From the NCBI GenBank assembly GCA_944390345.1, contig CALXPP010000014.1, positions 1 through 43,658 of the forward strand: a stretch of 43,658 nucleotides of DNA, in the 5' to 3' direction. Below are positions 9,901-18,470 of the stretch, piece after piece. Origin of the DNA: an uncultured Clostridia bacterium. GTDB lineage: Bacteria > Bacillota > Clostridia > TANB77 > CAG-508. The translations under genes and the position numbers were made by a program. Below the pieces are notes generated by a model. That model made no database searches and had not been told where the DNA came from. It saw nothing but the letters and a program-made list of their open reading frames with translations. Position 1 is the first letter of the stretch. Each line of letters opens with the position of its first letter.

Positions 9901-12900
9901 AAAGAAGTAGAAATAGATGATAAAGTAAAAGATGAAGCTATTGAAGGAACTTTCGATTTTGAAGTTACAATTATGGGAACTTTTGAAATGAATGGCGAAA
10001 GTGTAGTAAATGGAAGTAGAACTATAAAACAAAGTATTAGTGCAGGAGGAAGTTTCTCTACACCAACAATAGTTTGGAAAGGCGATAATGCACCATCTTA
10101 TAAAGTAACAGAAACAAATTTACCAGATGGATGGAAATTAGTTGATATAACTAATGCATCAGGAGTTTTAGAAGATGGAGTAAATATTGAAGCCGTTTGT
10201 ACCAACGAATATAAGATTACTGTTGAATATGAGCTAACAATGCAAATGGGTGGTATAGTATGGCATGATGTTCCTCTAAATCCAGATGATAAAAATACAG
10301 AAAATTCAGTACCAAATGGAAAATATGATGCTGGAGTAGAAGAAGGAATTGAAAAAGCAGAAGTTACAATAAAAAGATATTTGTGTGATGAAAATGGAAA
10401 TGTTATTTCAGAAGCAGGAACTGCTAAAGCATGGGATGAAAATGAAAATGAGATTTCTTGGCCTATATACACAGATATAGATGGTACATGGAGTGTACCA
10501 AAAGTCGAAATAACAGTTGCTAAAGAAGGAGAAAGTGGAAGAGTAAGATATGGAGTTGAATTTGGATATGATGGTCAAACTTATGAGCCAACTACTTTCT
10601 TAGTAACAGGAAACGGAGATGCAAATGCGTATAAGAGTGCATCTAGAATAGATAGAGGAAACTTCTTCTATGATTCAATGGCTATAGATGATGAAGGAGA
10701 AAGAGCAGCTTTTAATGGAAAATTCACTAATATAACAGGTGATGAGCCAATAACAAGCACAGGTGAGACTACAGGTTATAGTACAGATGCAAATGGAAAT
10801 AGAACTGCTACATTAAATTATGTTTCTACAGATTCTTTAAATACGATGGGAACTACTAGAAAAGAATCAACTTTATTAACAACAACAGATGATCACTATA
10901 TTATAGATGACTTCTTAATGAAAGCAGAAACTACTACTGGTGGATTAACTTTCCCATTCGAGACTGCAATTCACTTAGAGAGTATTGATAAAAATATTAA
11001 CGAGTTAGGAGCAACACATATTTATCATTATTCAGCAACATATCCATATTTATTAAGTATTAACTTAGGATTAGTTACAAGAGATGAAGCTGAACTTGCA
11101 CTTACAAAAGATGTATATTCAGCAGCAGTTGTAATTAACCAGAAAATGTTGAATTACAAATATAATCAAGCTATAGACTTTGAAAATGTTAAATATCAAG
11201 ATTATTTGAATTTACAAGTAGAGGTTGCAGATGCTGATATTGAATATGAATTAGACTTATATAAAACAGATTACTATTATAGAGCTAAAATCTATGAAAC
11301 AAATACAGAAGTACAAGGTGCTCTACAAAAATTTTATAAATCTTTAGGTTATACAGCAGAAAATGCTTTAGATACAGAATTGAACTTAGATGTTTATATA
11401 ACTTATAAAGTAAGTGTTTATAATGATTCACAAACATATTATGCAAGCATTAATGAAATAGTAGATTACTATGATGAAGATTATGAATTAGTAACAGTAC
11501 AAAAAGATAGATACTTACAAGAAGCTAATGGAGTGGCAGTAAATCAAGTAACTAAGATTGCAGATAGCCCATACTATAAAGTACAAAGACAAAAAGTAAA
11601 TGGAGACAATGTAGCTTGGGAAACAATAAATGATAATCAAAACCCAGTTACCTGGGAAGAAATAGGTACAGAAAAAGGTTCTGATGGAGTTACTTATAAT
11701 AAAATAAAAACAAATTCAACTAAAGATATAATATTAGCTTCTGGTGAAAGAATAGATTTATATCTAACTTTCAGAGTAAAAACAGATGAAACTTCAGCAG
11801 ATGGAGTATTGAATTGTGTAAGATTAGGAACAAAGGCAAATGTTGCTGAAATTACAAATTACACAACTTACAATACAAATAATAAGTCAGACATAGCAGG
11901 TAGAGTTGATAAAGATTCAGCTCCAAATAATATAAATATTACAGAATTTAATGAGAAGACTTGGTACGAAGATGATACAGATTCAGCACCACCAATTACC
12001 TTAACCTTATATGATACTTCAAGAGAGGTAAATGGTATAGCTTGGGAAGATAAAGAAGATACTAAAATTGAGAATGGATATGGTCAAACAATAGGAAATG
12101 GTATTTACGATCCAGGCGAGCAATTGATTTCAAATTTAACTACAGAATTATGGGAAAAAGTTAGAGTAAAATCAATAGATGAAAATGGCAATGAAGTAAA
12201 AGATGCAAATGGAAAATTAGTGTATACAGAATATGATTTCTTATGGCCAGAAGATTATGAAATCCAAGCAGGAAAAACTCTAAAAGAATTAACTGGTTTT
12301 GATTCTACAACAAAGACTGGTGCTAACCAAGGAAATGTAGGACAATATGGATTTACAGGAGTTCCTACAGGAAATTATGTAGTAAGATTTGTATATGGAG
12401 ATAGTGATGAAACATCAAGTCCAGCAAACTATGATGGTGATGGAATTCCAGCAGTATATAATGGTCAAGACTTTAAAACAGTTGCTTATGAAGTAGGCTT
12501 TAATGGAATAACAGATACTAACTCAGATGGTTATGTAGATAATGAATGGCATAATTTAGAAAATGAAGATTTAGCAAATGCTAGAGTATCTGATGCAAGA
12601 GATAGTGAAGCTAGAAGATTAGAAATAACTTCAAAATCTAGAATACTAACAAATTCAAATACAACTATATTAAATACAGCCAATACTAGAGAAGCTGACC
12701 ATACTAAATTGTATGAAGACTACTATATGACAGCAGATACAGCAAAAATCAATTTAAATATTGAAAATATGGTAAGCTTAAAGAAACAAACTGTTAATGT
12801 AACAAATCCTACAACAGGAGCGATAGAAGAAATTGCAGTTGGTGAAGAAAAACAAGTTGGTGGAATTACAGTAAACTATGTAAAAGGTAAAGTAAATTTA

Positions 12901-14217
12901 GGAAATGGTGGAAACACTTCTCTAGAGAGAATAGACTTCACTTATAAGATTAATAATATAGATATTGGCTTAGAAGAAAGAGCAAGTACAGAAATTAAAT
13001 TAGATAAGCAAATTGAAAATATTACTTTAACTAATAATACAGGTACAGTTATTTTAAAAGCTGATTATATATTAACTTATACACCAAAATTTGATGAGAA
13101 GACTGGAAGAAGCTCAGTAGAAATAGATGCTAAATTAAATCCAGAAACTTCAATAGGAACAGATAATTTACAAGCTTTAAATAAAGATGAGGAAGCAGGG
13201 CTTCAAAACTTTAGATATATTTACTATGACAATTCAATAGCTCAATCTTTAACACTAAATGTTACTTATAAATTTACAGTATTAAATTTAGGAGAGGTTG
13301 ATAGAATTGGATTACTAGGAAATAGCAGATTTGATGATCCAAATGTTATCTTAGAAGAAGCTAAAAAGCTTTCTGAAGCAAATTACTCTTATGATACACA
13401 ATCAAAAACCTTTACAAAAACACCTAATGCAGATGGAAATGTATATGCAGATACTTATGGTAAATATTTAGGAAGCATTTACTATGAAGGTTCTTATGCA
13501 AAATCTGAATTAGATGATATAGTAACCACAAGAGTTAATACTTTAATAGATTATGTAGATAATAATGCAATATTTAAAGCAGAAGAAAATACAGCTTTAA
13601 ATAATAGTTGGAGAGTTGTAACTATTGAAGAACTAGCAGCAGAGGAATCAGATATAATAGATAAAAATATAATTACAACTTACGAGGATGGTAGCAAGAA
13701 TATAGAAGATTCAAAAGGTGCTATGTATCAAACTGCAGAAAGATTTAATATAATCTTAAGTATTGAAAATAATGATGAAAATGCAACAGAAATGTCAAAC
13801 AAAGACTTTAATGTAAAATTAATTCCATATAGTGCAACAAAAGCTTATGACGAAAATAGTGATTTAACTTACAACTATACAGCAGAAATGAGAATGAATA
13901 TGTCAAGATCAATTGATGCAGAAATAAATGATGATGATTTAGCTTTTGATAATATTGCAGAAATTGTAAAACTTGATAACACAGCAGGTAGAAGAGATGT
14001 AACAACAATAGCCGGAAATATGAATCCAAAAGAAGGAGAGTTTGAGCAAGCAATACAAGAAAGAGATTCAAGTGCAACAGAGTTAATTACATTCTCACCA
14101 CCTACAGGTATGAGTGCAAAAACAATATTAACAATGCAAATTCTATTAGTAACAGCAGTTGCCTTAGGAATTGTAGCTCTTGGAATTGTACTAATAAAGA
14201 AAAAGGTTTTAAAATAA
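6967..14217 (+). CDS. giant multidomain surface adhesin with candidate thioester head, six Cna-B-like repeats and SPPTG tail, 2416 aa
   Basis: Starts 3 bp after the previous stop; its SD (AGAGAGG) lies inside the end of that gene, which suggests coupling. A signal peptide spans residues 1-33 (cleavage near VSA). The head (about 50-200) has Cys68 (ILCSAHG) and Gln166 in VQIAWW, resembling the Cys plus QxAxW pair of Gram-positive thioester domains. An isolated calcium-loop-like DANQDGKVDRYD lies at 241-252, and Cys382 and Cys396 lie in a possible paired-cysteine segment. Six repeats of about 95-110 aa (452-1082) each keep a Lys near the start, Glu in a Y-x-V-x-E strand and Asn at the end, as in isopeptide-forming Cna-B domains. 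SdrD-B-like modules follow near 1090-1230 (GGIVWHDVP) and 1686-1830 (NGIAWEDKED). The C-terminus matches the partial gene at 2-1177 and ends FSPPTG, membrane span, KKKVLK. The adhesin role is inferred from architecture. Confidence 0.8.
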   Translation: MNKNLKNKLSISFILISIVILSTLIGLATYVSAELDVSKSQSYSEGTGHPAPGYITVNDLWSRYDILCSAHGVHLPSYNNTILNTEKGSISEAYLTQNDIGKKNFVHTVESYSSSPNSPFKSSTYTNETYGYYKVNSKNIATPMEAYILSEMAKEQVVRGNDTNVQIAWWNTEAGMQGVMASAPEELTLEARDFEAYILKVGGSTDTSTYVLQDYEFEVNGTTYTGQVEAPVINYEPKYNEDANQDGKVDRYDNITISWTGEKYKIGPFSIDYVESKVKHGNRDEVMFAGITNAKVYTDLGEVPEDKWNFVWLEGQRDVNDTQEYPHTNEVFYIEMDFIEDAKYFENLHFDFKYMNAGGRYDELKGTYFKANWKPKSEAQYCSGGYTDSEGNDHPCSHGFMSRHVKSWTYWVELANLQPFESQLLAYGIKGARWYNPATLDLDGGPEFEEEYKATLEIKKVVVDEDGNELTSLDDSIFTFKIYINDELYDTVRVKANETVTRTVKWKSSEPNPTYRIEEVNLPDEYTLVNIENSSGTLENKSNQRVEIKAINQVEHHSGYLKILKKVTDPAEVDETYKFDVYIDGVLNQNVSITIPAGQTQNEVIVGPFEWDGKDAPVYRVVETEIPENVTLFNMINEKGKLIDGDMPDAVIVTAINDNSDNKEHEGYIDITKQVTEVPTENEIYKFDVYINGEKYTQVEVTVPAGQTSNTVTVGPIKWKGEKAPSYEVREVEIPEGVTQFNIINSIGTLIDGKDGQKVIVTAINDNGGDGDEYEAKIIITKKVDGNASIDKKFKFKITIGSTVYYAEITKDSSWSQTVKWKEGETAPSYSVEEIEIPEGYEQVSISNASGTLEADKEVYVEAVNKGDDKEYSGTIRVTKKVENSSDADAKFKFKITIGDTVYTKELANGESWTENVKWVGEENAPSYKVEEVELPEGYTLVGIENAEGTMEANKTVVVKATNRDTDEKEHQAQITVRKEVEIDDKVKDEAIEGTFDFEVTIMGTFEMNGESVVNGSRTIKQSISAGGSFSTPTIVWKGDNAPSYKVTETNLPDGWKLVDITNASGVLEDGVNIEAVCTNEYKITVEYELTMQMGGIVWHDVPLNPDDKNTENSVPNGKYDAGVEEGIEKAEVTIKRYLCDENGNVISEAGTAKAWDENENEISWPIYTDIDGTWSVPKVEITVAKEGESGRVRYGVEFGYDGQTYEPTTFLVTGNGDANAYKSASRIDRGNFFYDSMAIDDEGERAAFNGKFTNITGDEPITSTGETTGYSTDANGNRTATLNYVSTDSLNTMGTTRKESTLLTTTDDHYIIDDFLMKAETTTGGLTFPFETAIHLESIDKNINELGATHIYHYSATYPYLLSINLGLVTRDEAELALTKDVYSAAVVINQKMLNYKYNQAIDFENVKYQDYLNLQVEVADADIEYELDLYKTDYYYRAKIYETNTEVQGALQKFYKSLGYTAENALDTELNLDVYITYKVSVYNDSQTYYASINEIVDYYDEDYELVTVQKDRYLQEANGVAVNQVTKIADSPYYKVQRQKVNGDNVAWETINDNQNPVTWEEIGTEKGSDGVTYNKIKTNSTKDIILASGERIDLYLTFRVKTDETSADGVLNCVRLGTKANVAEITNYTTYNTNNKSDIAGRVDKDSAPNNINITEFNEKTWYEDDTDSAPPITLTLYDTSREVNGIAWEDKEDTKIENGYGQTIGNGIYDPGEQLISNLTTELWEKVRVKSIDENGNEVKDANGKLVYTEYDFLWPEDYEIQAGKTLKELTGFDSTTKTGANQGNVGQYGFTGVPTGNYVVRFVYGDSDETSSPANYDGDGIPAVYNGQDFKTVAYEVGFNGITDTNSDGYVDNEWHNLENEDLANARVSDARDSEARRLEITSKSRILTNSNTTILNTANTREADHTKLYEDYYMTADTAKINLNIENMVSLKKQTVNVTNPTTGAIEEIAVGEEKQVGGITVNYVKGKVNLGNGGNTSLERIDFTYKINNIDIGLEERASTEIKLDKQIENITLTNNTGTVILKADYILTYTPKFDEKTGRSSVEIDAKLNPETSIGTDNLQALNKDEEAGLQNFRYIYYDNSIAQSLTLNVTYKFTVLNLGEVDRIGLLGNSRFDDPNVILEEAKKLSEANYSYDTQSKTFTKTPNADGNVYADTYGKYLGSIYYEGSYAKSELDDIVTTRVNTLIDYVDNNAIFKAEENTALNNSWRVVTIEELAAEESDIIDKNIITTYEDGSKNIEDSKGAMYQTAERFNIILSIENNDENATEMSNKDFNVKLIPYSATKAYDENSDLTYNYTAEMRMNMSRSIDAEINDDDLAFDNIAEIVKLDNTAGRRDVTTIAGNMNPKEGEFEQAIQERDSSATELITFSPPTGMSAKTILTMQILLVTAVALGIVALGIVLIKKKVLK
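8320..10212 (+). repeat. six tandem Cna-B-like domain repeats within the 2416-aa gene
   Basis: Repeat units begin near 8320, 8632, 8953, 9280, 9576 and 9871. Each encodes a first strand with KKV, KQV or KEV, a central WK or W(D/E)GK-x-APSY segment, then Y-x-(V/I)-x-E-x-x-(L/I)-P-(E/D)-(G/x), then an (S/N)-xxGxL segment and a final A-(I/V/T)-N or CTN. Units 2-3 and units 4-5 are the closest pairs, which suggests stepwise duplication. The sixth unit is longer. Confidence 0.8.
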
Positions 14218-14222
14218 AATAA

Positions 14223-14262
14223 AAAGGAGATGGTTTAAAAGCCATCTTCTTTTATTTTTTTT
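14223..14262 (+). terminator. intrinsic terminator of the giant surface-protein operon
   Basis: GGAGATGG pairs with CCATCTTC around a short A/T-rich loop and is followed by a long T-rich run (TTTTATTTTTTTT). Confidence 0.85.
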
Positions 14263-14321
14263 GTATAATCTCTTGTCTTTTTAGAAAAATTATAATAAAA
14301 TAAATTAAAATTATCACAAAT

Positions 14322-14388
14322 TGTAGAAAACTTTTTTTATTTATTTATTAAATATGACAAAATATAAAATTAAATAGGTATTTAATAT
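14322..14388 (+). promoter_or_regulatory. possible spoIIE promoter region with a 0A-box-like site
   Basis: TGTAGAA (14322-14328) differs by one base from the Spo0A box TGTCGAA. ATGACA (14354-14359) could be a -35 and TAATAT (14383-14388) a -10, but the spacing would be 23 bp. An abnormally long spacer (21 bp) with Spo0A sites is known for B. subtilis spoIIE. Weak evidence in such A/T-rich DNA. Confidence 0.25.
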
Positions 14389-14417
14389 AAATATAAAAAA
14401 GTATGAGGTGGTTAAGG

Positions 14418-16821
14418 ATGTTTCAAAATATTGTAGAAGAAGTTCAAGAAAAAGAAGAAAGGGCTTCTTTAAAAATAAAAGAGAATTTTAAAAGTATATT
14501 TAAGTATCAAAATATAATAATATATATACTTACATTTTTTTTGGCTACTATAAGTTTAAAAGAAGATTTTTTACCTTTTGGAATAGCAATGTTGGCTGCT
14601 ACTTTAAGTAGTACTATTCCAGTAATTGGAGTATTTATTATTTCTATTATTGCAACTGCTGTTTCTGTAGGTTTAAATGGAACTTTAAACTATATAATGA
14701 CAGCTATTATATATTTTATACTAGTATTAATTTTTAAGCCGAAAGTTGCAATTGATGAAAGAAATGAACTTTTAAAAACAGGAAGTAAATTATACATAGC
14801 ATATTTTGTAACTAATATCATAAGAACCTATAGTGGAACATTATCACTTTATAATATATTTATGTCAGCTGTTTATGCTGGATTAGTATATGTTTTTTAT
14901 AAAATATTTGTAAATGGATTAATTATTTTTAAAGATTTTAATATTAAATCAGCTTTTACATTAGAAGAAATAATCGGTGCTACAATATTAGTTACTATTG
15001 CAACCAGCTTTTTTAGTAGATTTAATTTTTGGAATACAAATTTATGTTATATACTAGTCTGCTTTATGATTATGTTATTGACTTTAAAAGGCGGAGTACT
15101 AGCCAGTATGAGTACAGGAATCTCATTAGGACTAATATTAGTAATACTTAATTTAGGAAACCTTGAACTGTTAGGGATGCTTGCTTTAGGTGGTGTTTTT
15201 AGCGGAATACTTGGCAAATTGGGAAAAATAGGTAGTATATTAGGTTTTGCTTTAGGGACAATTATAATTACATATTTATCTAGAGGACAAGCATTTGCTA
15301 TACTTAGTTATCAAAATATTATTATAGCTTCAATTTTTCTAATTTTCGTTCCCAAAAAAGCTAAAATTAAATTTGAAGATTTAATAGGAAAAAGTAAATT
15401 ATTAACAAATTTAGGAGAAAACCGTTTAACAGAAAATAAAGAAGTTGCAGAAAAACTAAATACTTTATCTAATACAATTTTAGAGAACATTTCAAATGAA
15501 GAAGAAATATCAGATACAAAAGAAGAATTTGTACAAAACTTTTTAGATAATTTAGAAGAATATGAAAATAATATATTATATGAAGAATTATCTAAAGATG
15601 AAACCATTATAAGGGATATATATGATTGTCTTCAAGAAAAAGAAATTTTAATAGAAAAGGATTTAATTGCTATTTTTGAAGAACATAATAATTATATATT
15701 TATGCAAGACGAACTTGTAAAACATGATTTACAAGAGATAATAAAAGTAATTAATAGAACTTATAAAATGACTCAAATAGATATAAGTAAAAAAGCTGAA
15801 AAAATAAAGCAACAAAATATTATGAATGAAAGTTTAAAAAATGTTTCAAAAGTAATAAACGAGTGTGCAAAAGAAATATTAGATAAAGAAGATAATAAGT
15901 TTAAAAAATTAGAACAAGAAATAGAGATTATTTTACAAAACAAAAATATTGGGATAAAAAATGTTTTAGTAAAACAAGCAAAAAATAAAAAATATATTAT
16001 AGTGCTAGATTTGGATATAAAAATGGCAGATACTTTAAGAGAAAAAAGTAGAATAATAAATATTTCTGACATTCTTTCAAAAGCTGTAGGAAGTAAAATT
16101 TCTTTCCAAAAAGATTTTAAAAGCATAGAAAAAGGAGAATATTTACAAACCTATTCTTCGGAAGATAAATATATTATGCAAGTGGGTTCTGCTAAAATTT
16201 CTGAAGAGAATAGTAAAATGTCTGGAGATTGCAATTTGCAGATACGAATAAATGATGGAAAATATATATTGGCGATTAGTGATGGTATGGGAACAGGAAA
16301 ATCAGCTAGGGAAAAAAGTAAAATGGCCATTAATACCTTAAAAGAATTATTGGAAAACGGATTCGAAAAACAGGAATCAGTTGCTCTAATAAATAGTATG
16401 CTAAATCAAAAAAATCAAAATGAATCTTATACAAGTATGGATATAACAGTTTTAGATTTATTTACCGGAAAAGCAGAATTAATGAAAAACCGGAGCTTGT
16501 AATACATACATAAAAAATAAAAAAAATATTCAAGTAATTAAATCAGATCAAAATCCAATCGGAATTTTAGGGAAAGTAGATTTAAAAGAAACAGAGCTTC
16601 CAATTTCAGATGGAGATATTATAGTAATGTGTAGTGATGGCTTGTTAGAGTCAAAGGAAAATTATAGTAAAGATTGGATTGAAGAATTTTTGAAAAATAT
16701 AAATACCAATAATGTACAAAAGATGGCAGATTTATTGCTATCTGAAGCTATAGACAATAGCTATGGTATTGCAAATGATGATATGACTGTGATTGTTACT
16801 AAAATATTGAAGAAAAAATAA
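14418..16821 (+). pseudogene. spoIIE: stage II sporulation protein E (SpoIIE), frameshifted in the PP2C domain
   Basis: SpoIIE is the polytopic PP2C serine phosphatase that dephosphorylates SpoIIAA and so activates sigma-F in the forespore. The best start is ATG 14418, 6 nt after GAGGTGG (14405-14411); ATG 14403 has no SD. About ten membrane spans occupy the first 300 residues. A coiled, charged linker and a PP2C domain follow (ILAISDGMGTGKSA). Translation then stops at 16500-16502, just after MKNRSL. From 16492 the +1 frame continues the domain (GACNTYIKNKKN, QNPIGILGKV, VMCSDGLLES, ANDDMTVIV) to the stop at 16819-16821. Removing one C from the CC at 16490-16491 restores about 800 aa, the usual family length. 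The truncated product lacks the last two metal-binding Asp residues (in CSDG and NDDM). This is a real mutation, a sequencing or assembly error, or less likely recoding at the rare CGG codon. Confidence 0.85.
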
Positions 16822-16853
16822 TGGAAAAGAAGCAAATCTTTTCCATTTTTTTT
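16821..16853 (+). terminator. intrinsic terminator after spoIIE
   Basis: ATGGAAAAGA (16821-16830) pairs perfectly with TCTTTTCCAT (16837-16846) around a 6-nt loop, followed by eight T. The stem starts on the last base of the stop codon. Confidence 0.9.
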
Positions 16854-16865
16854 CATAAAAATATG

Positions 16866-16895
16866 TTGTTTTTTTATGTGGTAATGTGATATAGT
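16866..16895 (+). promoter_or_regulatory. promoter for the WG-repeat gene
   Basis: TTGTTT (16866-16871), 18-bp spacer, TATAGT (16890-16895), about 30 bp upstream of the SD GGAGG (16922-16926). Confidence 0.5.
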
Positions 16896-16931
16896 ATAAA
16901 TGGAATATTAGCAAGTTATATGGAGGTTTAA

Positions 16932-18443
16932 ATGAGTAGAGGAAAAAGATACGACAATGAACCAAAGCTAAATGTAAAAAAAGTTATAGCAACTATTGTA
17001 GCTATAATTGTTTTTATTATGTTTGTATTATCTTTAAAAAATCTATTAACAAAAGAAGATAAACCAGAAGAAGTAGTTAATGTTGAAACTTATTTTTCTT
17101 CAATGAAAGATGGAAGATGGGGAGTAATTAATAATAAAGGGGAAGAAATAATACCTCTAGAATATAATGAAATGGTTATAATACCAAATGCAACAAAGGA
17201 TATTTTTATTTGTCTAGAAAATGTAAATTATGAAACAGGGACTTATACTACTAAAGTTTTAAATAAAGAAAATAAGGAAATCTTAACAGAATATAGCCAA
17301 GTAGAAGCAATTCAGAATCAATTAAATTCTGAAATTTGGTATGAAGATGATGTATTAACTTATGTAGAAAATGGAAAATATGGTCTTATAAATTTTAATG
17401 GCAAAAGAATAACAGATGCAATATATGATAAAATATATGCTTTGACAGGAACAAAAAGAAGTATAATTATTGAAAAAGATGGAAAGATGGGACTAATTAG
17501 TTTAGAGCAAATAATTTTAGAACCTGAATATACGGAAATAAAGACTGTAACTCCAAATGATTCTTCAAATGGATATATTGCAAAAAACGAAAGCAATAAA
17601 TATGGCTTAATAGATGCGAATAAAAAGACAGTATTAGATTTTAAATATGATGAAATAGCAAGTGTAACTGGAAATAATTTATATGTAGTAAGAGAAGGTA
17701 ATTTAAAAATAATAGACAAAGATGGAAATACTAAATTAGAGAGTGGCTTTGATGAGGTAGTTGATATAGAAGGAGATAATATTATCATTAAGTCAGGTGG
17801 AAAATGTGGAGTAATTAATATAAGTGGAGAAACCGTAATTCCTACGGAATATGACTCTCTGTCAATTGCTTTTAATAATAATTATATTGCTGCAAGAGAT
17901 GGTAAATATGGAATGATAACTCCTGAAAATACTGTAGCTATAGAATTTAAATATAATCAAATGTATTATAGAGAAGCTGCTAATTTTGTAGAAGCTGAAA
18001 AAGAGAATTTTAAAACAGATATTATAGATAGTAATTTTAATATTGCTTTAGAAGATATTATTATATCTGATGTAGATATAGAAAAAGGCTATTTAAGAGT
18101 TAGAAAAGATGATGATTATAAATATTATAATTTTAAGTTTGAAGAAAAGAAAGCACAAGAGCTTTTGACAGCTAACACTTTATTTTTAGTAAAAGAAAAT
18201 GGAAAATATGGTTATCAAAATAAAAATGGTGAGTTAGTGGTAGACTGCATATATGATGATGCTAGAGAGCAAAATGAGTTTGGATATTGTGCAGTAAAAC
18301 AAAACGGAGTATGGGGTGCCCTAAAGTCTGATGGCACAGTAATATTAGAACCAAGTATTAATTTAGACAATAATTTATATATTGATTTTATAGATACTTG
18401 GTATTTATTCGAAGATAGTACTTTAAATACATATACTAAATAA
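16932..18443 (+). CDS. membrane-anchored WG-repeat protein, 503 aa
   Basis: A basic N-terminus and one membrane span (about residues 16-37) present a large extracytoplasmic part made of WG repeats (KWG family). At least eight units can be seen: GRWGVINNKGEEIIPLEY, GKYGLINFNGK, GKMGLISL, NKYGLIDANKKTV, GKCGVINISGETVIPTEY, GKYGMITPEN, GKYGYQNKNGELVVDCIY and GVWGALKSDGTVILEPS. WG repeats form beta-rich, propeller-like binding surfaces; no catalytic residues are evident and the ligand is unknown. The start follows GGAGG by 5 nt and the gene has its own promoter after the spoIIE terminator. The next gene begins 27 bp downstream without a terminator between, so the two are probably co-transcribed. 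Confidence 0.85.
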   Translation: MSRGKRYDNEPKLNVKKVIATIVAIIVFIMFVLSLKNLLTKEDKPEEVVNVETYFSSMKDGRWGVINNKGEEIIPLEYNEMVIIPNATKDIFICLENVNYETGTYTTKVLNKENKEILTEYSQVEAIQNQLNSEIWYEDDVLTYVENGKYGLINFNGKRITDAIYDKIYALTGTKRSIIIEKDGKMGLISLEQIILEPEYTEIKTVTPNDSSNGYIAKNESNKYGLIDANKKTVLDFKYDEIASVTGNNLYVVREGNLKIIDKDGNTKLESGFDEVVDIEGDNIIIKSGGKCGVINISGETVIPTEYDSLSIAFNNNYIAARDGKYGMITPENTVAIEFKYNQMYYREAANFVEAEKENFKTDIIDSNFNIALEDIIISDVDIEKGYLRVRKDDDYKYYNFKFEEKKAQELLTANTLFLVKENGKYGYQNKNGELVVDCIYDDAREQNEFGYCAVKQNGVWGALKSDGTVILEPSINLDNNLYIDFIDTWYLFEDSTLNTYTK

Positions 18444-18470
18444 CAGAAGAAAAAAGGAAGGTAATCTAAA

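Noticed and set aside
8320..10212. CRISPR-like periodicity from the regular repeats
   Set aside because: Repeats are about 300 bp, diverged and fully coding, without short identical repeats or spacers.
10098..10472. 124-aa minus-strand open frame
   Set aside because: A shadow of the strongly coding + strand repeats and SdrD-B module: no SD, Ser/Phe-rich composition expected from antisense of Glu/Lys-rich coding DNA.
14403..14417. ATG 14403 as the start of spoIIE
   Set aside because: No SD precedes it; its own sequence contains the SD GAGGTGG used by ATG 14418.
16481..16500. Programmed -1 frameshift in spoIIE at the AAAAAC run
   Set aside because: The base before AAAAAC is G, so there is no proper slippery heptamer, and the frame needed is +1, not -1.
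17360..17788. 142-aa minus-strand open frame within the WG-repeat gene
   Set aside because: Antisense of conserved WG repeats; no SD, no family resemblance.
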